Below are positions 6,504 through 11,085 of a stretch of 11,085 bases of DNA, in pieces. The position numbers and the translations under genes are program-made. The first letter of the stretch is position 1. Each line of letters opens with the position of its first letter. The stretch lies in assembly GCA_040881505.1 (NCBI GenBank), contig JBBEDC010000056.1:1-11085 (forward strand), written 5' to 3'. Source of the DNA: JBBEDC01 sp040881505. Lineage in GTDB: Bacteria; Patescibacteriota; Andersenbacteria; UBA10190. The notes below the pieces were generated by a model. It was not told where the DNA came from. It saw nothing but the letters and a program-made list of their open reading frames with translations, and searched no databases.

Positions 6504-7067
6504 TTACGCCCGCTGTGCGCTCCAGCGCTCCACCTCCGCGACGATCTGGTCGACCGTCGACTCGATCCCGTCGTCGGTGAGGACGTATCGTACACCAGCA
6601 CCAGGCCACCAAGGCTTGTAGTTCTTACGAGCCCAGACGTACTGCTCCATCGTCACGATGGGCGAGATATTGGTGGGATCGCTAGCCCGAGTGGCGAGAC
6701 GCTCCTCGATCTTATCGGGGGATGCGTCGAGGTGGAAGATCAAAAGCGGGAAGTCGGGCCGGCGCTGGACCAGTTCGTAGAGCGGCTGCTTGAACGCCAC
6801 CCTGGAGTGGGGTCCGACCTGGACCACACCAACCCCGCGGTCGACGTCTTGCTCACTCATCTCCGTCGCGAGGGCGTAGGCACGAACCATGCGGTTGTGC
6901 TCCTCCTCCCCCGTTACGTCGTCAGTGGCTCCTCCAACGTGCTCGTGCCGAACACGATCCACATCTCTGAGGGTGAAGCCGAGCAGGGGAGCAACCTTCT
7001 CCGCAGCAGTTGTTTTGCCATGGACAGGCTGTCCCGCAATGACAATCGCGGCAATCTGTGCGCTCAT
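6504..7067 (-). CDS. P-loop kinase-like protein (AAA_33/zeta-toxin-like fold)
   Basis: This is a 187-residue P-loop NTPase. The Walker A motif GQPVHGKT (12-19) follows a short hydrophobic strand (AAIVIA, 6-11), and a second acidic strand FHLDASP (111-117) is followed by IEERLATRASDP (120-131), the position and look of the arginine-rich lid of small-molecule kinases. The arrangement fits the AAA_33/adenylylsulfate- or nucleoside-kinase-like superfamily; the substrate is unknown. The ATG at 7067 has GGAG seven bases upstream. It is a one-gene unit with its own promoter (TTGACA at 7148-7153) and terminator. Base composition differs from most neighbours: 36 of 60 bases are G or C in 6541-6600, against 27 of 60 in an ABC permease sample. 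This high GC also creates long false frames on the opposite strand. Transfer from a GC-richer genome is plausible. Confidence 0.78.
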   Translation of the reverse strand: MSAQIAAIVIAGQPVHGKTTAAEKVAPLLGFTLRDVDRVRHEHVGGATDDVTGEEEHNRMVRAYALATEMSEQDVDRGVGVVQVGPHSRVAFKQPLYELVQRRPDFPLLIFHLDASPDKIEERLATRASDPTNISPIVTMEQYVWARKNYKPWWPGAGVRYVLTDDGIESTVDQIVAEVERWSAQRA

Positions 7068-7100
7068 AGCGACACTCCAGAAAAAGCAACGAAATGGTAA

Positions 7101-7113
7101 AGGGCAATGCCCT
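7101..7113 (-). other. Short hairpin in the kinase-like gene leader
   Basis: AGGGC and GCCCT pair around a three-base loop, within about five bases of the predicted transcript start and roughly 35 bases before the ATG. It may stabilise the 5' end of the mRNA. A comparable hairpin lies in the leader of the TylF-type gene. Confidence 0.35.
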
Positions 7114-7124
7114 ACGGCCTATGC

Positions 7125-7153
7125 ATCAACTCATATTATTATGTTTTTGTCAA
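7125..7153 (-). promoter_or_regulatory. Putative promoter of the kinase-like gene
   Basis: A perfect -35 TTGACA (complement of 7148-7153) is followed after 17 bases by a weak -10, GTTGAT (complement of 7125-7130). AT-rich DNA fills the spacer. The -35 match is the main support. Confidence 0.45.
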
Positions 7154-7155
7154 GA

Positions 7156-7189
7156 AAAAACCACCTGGTACCAACAAGCGGTTTAAAAG
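7156..7189 (-). terminator. Putative terminator of the EamA-type transporter gene
   Basis: On the minus strand, AAACCGCTTG pairs with CAGGTGGTTT (two G-T wobbles) around a loop that itself contains the palindrome TGGTACCA, and TTTTTTC follows. It lies about 30 bases after the transporter stop and directly before the kinase-like gene's TTGACA, separating the two transcription units. Confidence 0.6.
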
Positions 7190-7215
7190 AGTTCGAACGA
7201 CAAGTGAATCCTCAC

Positions 7216-8184
7216 CTACGGAGATGCCGGCCGCATACCAACAAGGATAAGAGCGGCGCCAATAGCAATCAAAGTACCAGCGACAACCCTTCGAGTGAGC
7301 TCCTCCCGCTCCTTGTTAATGAGCCACCCACCAAGCAGGGAGAAAATCACATCGCTACGCTTAAGACCAGCCACATACGCTGTGTTGGCATAGCGGTAGG
7401 CATAATTAGTCACCCCATTCCCGAGAGCAAACAACATGCCCGGAACTGCCGCCCAAGCAACCGCACCTAAGGGCAAGCCGGAAAATTCCTTGCCCCTCCA
7501 TGCCATGCCGTAATTGCCCAGCGCAGTAATCAAGAAGGTCCAAGCAAGCACCCACGGGATGCTAGCACGGTTCGCCATCTCGGCCTCAAGGTTAACTCCG
7601 ATGGCGCCAAGGGTCACCACAAGTATTGCCGACACAAAGGCTGAGTTTCTCCGCAGCAGTGTAAACAGTCGCACAGTGGAGACATTCCCTTGATCCGCAA
7701 GAGCCGCTCGGAGATTCAGTCGGTACACTCCGATTACCATAATAACAACTCCCGTGATTCCCCACACATCCAATGGAAACCGCCGCCATGATTGCATGGG
7801 GAAAACCAGAGCCATCAATGGGCCAATAATCAGTGCACCAAGCGGCACGAGTGCTTCAATCGGTGCTGAGAGCGTAATCCCTTTCAAACCCTGCAGGGCA
7901 GTCCGTGCATACATGTTAAAGACAGACAGCACACCAGTGGCGACAACCCAGTAGAACAGCACCCAGGGATCGCCTTCCACCTTAGAGCCGCCAGTCAAGG
8001 CTGCCCAAATAAAGAAGGTTGCAGACGCCACGCTCATCTGTACTGCCGTCAGAGCGGCGGGGCGAGTCTTCCATTGCTTTGGATGCTCGCTCTCCTGAAA
8101 CCATTTGGTCCAGACCTTCCGGCTAGCCCGGATGAGAGAACCAACGATGACAAAGAATACAGCCAGCAAAGGCAGAGATTCCAT
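7216..8184 (-). CDS. EamA/DMT-superfamily membrane transporter
   Basis: This is a polytopic inner-membrane protein of 322 residues, the normal size for the ten-helix drug/metabolite transporter superfamily. Hydrophobic spans are visible near 2-19, 46-63, 74-92, 105-129, 140-155, 182-197, 210-224, 238-256, 266-289 and 298-316, in two halves as expected of the EamA repeat. The ending YVAGLKRSDVIFSLLGG (270-286), then INKERE and a final helix IAIGAALILVG is typical of the second EamA unit. The ATG at 8184 has GGGGA five bases upstream. It has its own promoter and terminator. Set among glycan genes, it could move a lipid-linked sugar or a metabolite, as ArnE/ArnF-type members do, but substrate prediction from the family alone is unreliable. 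GC content is intermediate (33 of 60 in 7501-7560). Confidence 0.85.
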   Translation of the reverse strand: MESLPLLAVFFVIVGSLIRASRKVWTKWFQESEHPKQWKTRPAALTAVQMSVASATFFIWAALTGGSKVEGDPWVLFYWVVATGVLSVFNMYARTALQGLKGITLSAPIEALVPLGALIIGPLMALVFPMQSWRRFPLDVWGITGVVIMVIGVYRLNLRAALADQGNVSTVRLFTLLRRNSAFVSAILVVTLGAIGVNLEAEMANRASIPWVLAWTFLITALGNYGMAWRGKEFSGLPLGAVAWAAVPGMLFALGNGVTNYAYRYANTAYVAGLKRSDVIFSLLGGWLINKEREELTRRVVAGTLIAIGAALILVGMRPASP

Positions 8185-8246
8185 AACATTCCCCAGTTAA
8201 AAAGGTTCAATCCGTCATGCCGGTAGGCATCCAAAACTGCACACCC

Positions 8247-8275
8247 CTTATACATTACATCCACAAGATCGGCAA
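8247..8275 (-). promoter_or_regulatory. Putative promoter of the EamA-type transporter gene
   Basis: TTGCCG (complement of 8270-8275) and TATAAG (complement of 8247-8252, five of six consensus bases) are separated by 17 bases. The leader of about 55 bases contains a small ATGCC/GGCAT hairpin around 8217-8230 before the SD GGGGA. Confidence 0.55.
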
Positions 8276-8285
8276 CATTGTTAAT

Positions 8286-8323
8286 GAAAAAGCGGAGTCA
8301 GTTCTCGAGGGAACTGCTCCGCT
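8286..8323 (-). terminator. Intrinsic terminator of the TylF-type methyltransferase gene
   Basis: On the minus strand, AGCGGAG (complement of 8317-8323) pairs with CTCCGCT (complement of 8291-8297). An inner AGTTC/GAACT stem closes on a six-base loop, and the run CTTTTTC follows. The segment GACTCCGCTTTTTC is identical to that in the kinase-like gene's terminator. Confidence 0.85.
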
Positions 8324-8347
8324 GTGTTCGTGACTTGCGCAGCTCTG

Positions 8348-9049
8348 TTACTGCTGCTTCACCACGAAGTACTTGTCGACCAAAGGATCGTGCTGGACCT
8401 TCTCTGGCCGACCCGCGAAGAACTCGCTGATGGCCTTGTAGGCCCCCGGCCACTTGGAGATCGTACCGAACCCGTACTCTTCGCGCTGGGGAAACTCCAG
8501 GTACTCGTCGAAGAGTACTACCCCGCCGACCGAAACTTTCGGCCAGAGGTTCTCGAGCACAGCCTTGTAGCTGGGCTCGAGGTCACAGTCAGCGTGCAGG
8601 AATGCGATCGGCTCATCCGGAAAATCCGGAAGCGACTGATCGTAGAAGCCCCGCACGAGCTCAATCTTGAGCTCGGGGTACTTCTCCTGTAGCATGCTGT
8701 GCTTGAGCCGCTCGAGGAAATGCTCCTCCGGAACGGCCCACTCGCCCCTCTTGGGCTTGCGTGGCGACTGTGAGTCGGTCTCGCTGGGCTGCGGCCAGCC
8801 CTCGAAGGAGTCGCAGCCGTACAGCGTACGGCCCTTTCCTTCCTTCCCAACGAGGTGACCGAGCATGACGAATGATACGCCAAGCCCCAGACCACACTCG
8901 ACGACTGCTCCCGGAACGTCCGCGATGGCCGCATAGCGCTGGGAGAAATAGTCGTAGATCATGAGCGTCTGGTCCGTGAGGCCCCCACTCACGTCCCACA
9001 TGGTGGGAATGGGGCTGGGACCCGGTCCAACAGCAGCTGGCGCCCTCAT
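8348..9049 (-). CDS. TylF/MycF-family O-methyltransferase
   Basis: This SAM-dependent methyltransferase is related to macrocin O-methyltransferase (PF05711), a family that methylates sugar hydroxyls in antibiotics and in bacterial surface glycans. The 233 residues are the usual length. Visible motifs are VVECGLGLG (49-57, SAM-binding motif I), GCDSFEGWPQP (78-88, the family's 'DSFeGLP.P'), LHADCDLEPSY (151-161, metal-binding acids) and GGVVLFDEYLEFP (175-187). The ATG at 9049 is chosen for the AAGGAGGAG seven bases upstream; the in-frame TTG at 9139 lies inside the promoter. It is a one-gene unit with promoter, leader hairpin and terminator. It is GC-rich (40 of 60 in 8881-8940) compared with the neighbouring glycosyltransferase (23 of 60 in 10141-10200), which suggests acquisition from elsewhere. 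Confidence 0.88.
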   Translation of the reverse strand: MRAPAAVGPGPSPIPTMWDVSGGLTDQTLMIYDYFSQRYAAIADVPGAVVECGLGLGVSFVMLGHLVGKEGKGRTLYGCDSFEGWPQPSETDSQSPRKPKRGEWAVPEEHFLERLKHSMLQEKYPELKIELVRGFYDQSLPDFPDEPIAFLHADCDLEPSYKAVLENLWPKVSVGGVVLFDEYLEFPQREEYGFGTISKWPGAYKAISEFFAGRPEKVQHDPLVDKYFVVKQQ

Positions 9050-9079
9050 GAGAGCTCCTCCTTCGAAAGAAACAAAGCA

Positions 9080-9101
9080 GCTTGCCCTACAATAGGCAAG
9101 C
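9080..9101 (-). other. Hairpin at the 5' end of the TylF-type mRNA
   Basis: GCTTGCC and GGCAAGC (7 bp, perfect) flank an eight-base loop, starting within a few bases of the predicted transcript start near 9104 and ending about 30 bases before the ATG. It may protect the mRNA end; no riboswitch fold is recognised. Confidence 0.45.
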
Positions 9102-9110
9102 AACAAGCAT

Positions 9111-9139
9111 TTTTTAGCACGAGTAAATAAATATGTCAA
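9111..9139 (-). promoter_or_regulatory. Putative promoter of the TylF-type methyltransferase gene
   Basis: A perfect TTGACA (complement of 9134-9139) and TAAAAA (complement of 9111-9116, four of six) are separated by 17 bases. This is the best-formed two-box promoter of the window. Confidence 0.65.
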
Positions 9140-9177
9140 TACTTGCGCCGCGCTAGGACTCTTGCAACACCCCAGCC

Positions 9178-9960
9178 CTATTTCTTCTTAGCCACGAAAA
9201 ACATTCCCGTGGGAATCATCCAAGGAGAGGCACTATTCATGAGCTTTTTTACAACCAACCCCAAAGCATTGAGCTCATAAGGCCGACGACCGCGCACGAA
9301 GGGCCAATCAATCCAAAGCCCATAGTGGCTTTTCTCGTCGGGTAAGTCGTGCGGGATCATCTCGAGTATTTCAAATCCGTGCGATGTAAGCACCTCTTTG
9401 ATATCTCCTTTGCGAAACAAGTAGTTAATAAATACCGGCTTTTGACCAAGCAGTGCCCGCAGTGCGACCTGCAGTGATTTGAGCGGCAAGTACGTCAAAC
9501 GCCGGAACGGATTGGCGTACGGAACTTCAATAAATAACATGCCGCCGGGTTTGAGCACGCGGCGCGCTTCTTGAGCAAGTGTCTCGGTACCGTCTTCGAC
9601 GTATTCCCAAGTGCCGAGCGCCATGTATCCATCAAGGGATTCGTTATTGAACGGCAGGTGAGAAACATCTCCGAGTTGAATGGGAAGTTGAGGGTTTTTG
9701 TTTTTGACTGCCTCAACTGCCTTTTCTGAATTTTCTATTCCAACCATATCCATACCGCGGGCACGCAGGAAGGCAAGCCAACCTCCCAGTCCGCAGCCGG
9801 CATCAAGATACCGCCTTCCCGGTTTCATGTATTTCATAAGCAGGGGATAAAAGAGCTGTCTTTGATACTCTTCCTCATCGCTGCGTTGCTCACCATCGTC
9901 TTCATATTTACGGTCCCACCACTGCCTTGGTACCGTACCGACCGGGTAAAACTTCTTCAT
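9178..9960 (-). CDS. Class I SAM-dependent methyltransferase (Methyltransf_11-like)
   Basis: This is a predicted soluble methyltransferase of 260 residues. Motif I LDAGCGLGG (52-60) binds SAM, the acidic end of the next strand is GIENSEKAV (74-82), IQLGDVSHLPF (94-104) is the motif II/III region, and LKPGGMLFIEVPY (136-148) is the usual post-motif loop and strand. The C-terminal 110 residues, with LFRKGDIKEVLTSHGF, resemble enzymes that act on glycan or lipid intermediates. The substrate cannot be assigned. The ATG at 9960 is chosen because homology-like sequence begins there (MKKFYPVGTVP, then WWDRKYE); an in-frame ATG at 10026 would add 22 hydrophobic residues and invade the divergent promoter region. 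A GGGTGG upstream is a weak SD. It is divergent from the glycosyltransferase across 115 bases. Confidence 0.85.
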   Translation of the reverse strand: MKKFYPVGTVPRQWWDRKYEDDGEQRSDEEEYQRQLFYPLLMKYMKPGRRYLDAGCGLGGWLAFLRARGMDMVGIENSEKAVEAVKNKNPQLPIQLGDVSHLPFNNESLDGYMALGTWEYVEDGTETLAQEARRVLKPGGMLFIEVPYANPFRRLTYLPLKSLQVALRALLGQKPVFINYLFRKGDIKEVLTSHGFEILEMIPHDLPDEKSHYGLWIDWPFVRGRRPYELNALGLVVKKLMNSASPWMIPTGMFFVAKKK

Positions 9961-10075
9961 TTTGTACCACCCAAACATACCCCAAAGCATACACAAAAGA
10001 CTCAATTTTGAGAAAGACAAGGGCATCCTAAACCCAAATTGCGCTTTTTTTGTATCCTCTATACGCTACAGCTAC
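9961..10075. promoter_or_regulatory. Divergent promoter region between methyltransferase and glycosyltransferase
   Basis: The 115 bases between two divergent starts must hold both promoters. For the plus strand, TTGCGC (10039-10044) and TATACG (10060-10065) are 15 bases apart, ten bases before the ATG, again suggesting a very short leader. No clear pair is seen for the minus strand. Confidence in exact boxes is low. Confidence 0.35.
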
Positions 10076-10894
10076 ATGTCGACTACAACCCTCTCTGCCA
10101 TCATTATCACCAAGAACGAAGAGGACAATATCGAGCGCTGTATTAAGAGTGTGCAGTTTGCTAATGAAGTTATTGTCGTAGACGCAGAAAGCAAAGACGA
10201 CACAGTTGCTCTCGCAAAAAAAATGGGGGCGAAGACATTTGTTCGGCCTTGGCCTGGATACGGACCTCAAAAAAACTTCGGAGCAGCCCAGGCAACCGGT
10301 GAGTGGCTGTTGTTCCTCGACGCAGATGAGGAAGTTCCCTCCAAACTTGCTGACGAGATACAACGGGTTATTACCGACCCCAAGAAAGACTACTACTGGC
10401 TTAAGATCGTAACGGTATTTCTCCGCAAACACCTCCATCACCTATACGGTCATGACCCGCGCTTGTTTAGAAAGTCAGCCGGAGCCTGGACAAGCTATCA
10501 CGTCCATGAACAAATTCAGACAAATTTCGGACAGGTTATTCAATTGGGTGACGAGCTTTCCGGTGTACTCGCACAGCCTCTCTATCATCACACTCACGAT
10601 ACTGTAGAAGCATTCCTTCGACAGGCAGCGGAATACACAGCTCTCGATGCTCAATACATGAGCAAGCAGAATCGTCATCGATCCGGACGTCCGGTTTCGC
10701 CCGTCTGGTATCTTCCGCTCTATTTAAGTACTCGGCAATTTGTTAAATTATATTTCTACAAGAAGGGGATCCTGGATGGATACGCCGGCTTTATGTGGTC
10801 AGCCCTTGGTGCACGTTACGAATATCTGACTGCTAAAAAATACCTGCGCATTAAATCAGGCAGACGCGCCCCCCACGAACCGGTTTTGCGGTAA
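10076..10894 (+). CDS. Family 2 glycosyltransferase, WaaE/KdtX type
   Basis: This GT2 enzyme of 272 residues would transfer a sugar from a nucleotide donor to a surface-glycan acceptor on the cytoplasmic side of the membrane. LSAIIITKNEEDNIERCIKS (6-25) is the typical first strand and helix, VVDAESKDDT (34-43) the nucleotide-binding turn, and FLDADEEV (80-87) the metal-binding DxD. The conserved C-terminal segment of WaaE/KdtX (LPS core beta-1,4-glucosyltransferase) relatives is present: FVKLYFYKKGILDG (222-235) and the following helix. Those relatives act in LPS in Gram-negatives, but the group is widespread in lineages without LPS, so the product is unknown. The ATG at 10076 is used because residues upstream in frame are non-homologous. 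No SD is seen. Only 7 bases separate its stop from the convergent cupin gene. Confidence 0.9.
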   Translation: MSTTTLSAIIITKNEEDNIERCIKSVQFANEVIVVDAESKDDTVALAKKMGAKTFVRPWPGYGPQKNFGAAQATGEWLLFLDADEEVPSKLADEIQRVITDPKKDYYWLKIVTVFLRKHLHHLYGHDPRLFRKSAGAWTSYHVHEQIQTNFGQVIQLGDELSGVLAQPLYHHTHDTVEAFLRQAAEYTALDAQYMSKQNRHRSGRPVSPVWYLPLYLSTRQFVKLYFYKKGILDGYAGFMWSALGARYEYLTAKKYLRIKSGRRAPHEPVLR

Positions 10895-10901
10895 CTGGTA
10901 C

Positions 10902-11085
10902 TTACCACTTCTCTAACACAGTCTTGCGCTGCGCTACGTCCATTTTGGCAACTTCTGGATCCTTGTAGTACGAATCTCCTTTTACGTGCGTAGTAGATAC
11001 CTCTTCAAAAACTACTCCAGACTGGGATGAAAAGTGATGCCACTGGCCTCGCTCAACGATAGCAATGTCGCCAGCCTTAAGTGTT
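10902..11085 (-). CDS. Cupin-domain protein, C-terminal fragment (NeuB-cupin or D-lyxose isomerase type)
   Basis: Only the last 60 complete codons lie in the window; the gene continues past the right edge. The fragment reads TLKAGDIAIVERGQWHHFSS at its start, then VVFEEVSTTHVKGDSYY and a tail ending in VLEKW. The spacing 'GD...v..g..H.F.s..g.vfEE.STTH..gDSyy.D' is that of a metal-binding cupin, with HH and EE/H as candidate ligands. I know this pattern from the extra C-terminal cupin of some N-acetylneuraminate synthase (NeuB) proteins and from D-lyxose isomerase-like cupins. Which of these, or whether it is a free-standing sugar isomerase or epimerase, cannot be settled from the fragment. 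A NeuA-like gene about 4.5 kb away favours the first reading. Confidence 0.65.
   Translation of the reverse strand, partial: TLKAGDIAIVERGQWHHFSSQSGVVFEEVSTTHVKGDSYYKDPEVAKMDVAQRKTVLEKW

Noticed and set aside
6400..6612. A 71-residue N-terminal extension of the cytidylyltransferase
   Set aside because: It would cross the kinase-like gene's terminator and overlap its coding end. The extension has no family similarity, and a good ATG precedes the CTP-binding motif at 6399.
6459..7100. A 213-codon open frame on the plus strand opposite the kinase-like gene
   Set aside because: It is antisense to a frame with a clear P-loop, SD and terminator. High GC lowers stop density, and its Leu/Val/Arg/Asp-rich composition matches a mirrored GC-rich gene.
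8324..8692. A 122-codon plus-strand frame opposite the TylF-type gene
   Set aside because: It mirrors a GC-rich gene with all family motifs, and has no motif of its own.
9961..10075. N-terminal extensions of the second methyltransferase (22 residues) and the glycosyltransferase (38 residues)
   Set aside because: Both would cover the same divergent promoter region and neither resembles its family. Internal ATGs directly before the conserved parts are better.
145..11085. Genetic code with TGA read as Gly (as in Gracilibacteria/Absconditabacteria)
   Set aside because: No called gene contains an in-frame TGA, and all reach normal family length under the standard code. Only the lack of TGA stops remains unusual.
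1..11085. CRISPR arrays, tRNA or rRNA genes, insertion sequences, phage or toxin-antitoxin modules
   Set aside because: I saw no regularly spaced repeats, cloverleaf sequences, transposase motifs or terminal inverted repeats. The kinase-like gene has no adjacent antitoxin, so a zeta-toxin reading is not supported.

Overview
The window reads as a chromosome segment from a free-standing bacterial lineage, most likely a member of the Candidate Phyla Radiation (Patescibacteria). This rests on very compact single-gene units, several genes without a Shine-Dalgarno (SD) sequence, a tiny acidic Pro/Met-rich protein, an unusual elongation factor P loop and a small PCP-reductase-like protein. It is an inference; no rRNA or marker gene fixes the taxon. 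All 16 genes called stop on TAA (9) or TAG (7). None stops on TGA, and no called gene contains an in-frame TGA.

Layout. Bases 145-2711 (+) hold a three-gene ABC-2 exporter operon with overlapping reading frames (an ATPase and two different permeases, COG4586/4587/3694 type). Its last stop codon shares a CTAG palindrome with the stop of elongation factor P, which lies on the minus strand behind a small one-pass membrane protein (2708-3571). A 50-residue acidic protein with a near-perfect SD follows (3718-3870, +). A 16-bp hairpin then serves as a two-way terminator facing a YgjP-type metallopeptidase (3933-4658, -). A divergent short operon encodes a PCP_red-like small protein and a YhcH/NanQ-family protein (4699-5512, +).

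From 5581 to the right end the genes point to envelope glycan synthesis: a NeuA-like CMP-sugar cytidylyltransferase, a P-loop kinase-like protein, an EamA/DMT membrane transporter, a TylF-type methyltransferase, a second class I methyltransferase, a WaaE/KdtX-type glycosyltransferase, and the C-terminal end of a cupin resembling the tail of NeuB-cupin proteins or D-lyxose isomerase. The cytidylyltransferase, the YhcH/NanQ homologue and the cupin tail together hint at a nonulosonic (sialic-acid-like) sugar, but no complete pathway is present.

Two of these genes, the kinase and the TylF methyltransferase, are clearly richer in GC than the rest. They share a construction: a TTGACA promoter, a short hairpin at the predicted 5' end of the transcript, a good SD, and terminators with an identical 14-base word. 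They flank the transporter gene and look like cassettes with a common, probably foreign, origin. I found no CRISPR array, tRNA, rRNA, insertion sequence or obvious defence system. No complete novel system is demonstrated; the best leads are the absence of TGA stops, the paired GC-rich cassettes, the EF-P loop and the nonulosonate theme.
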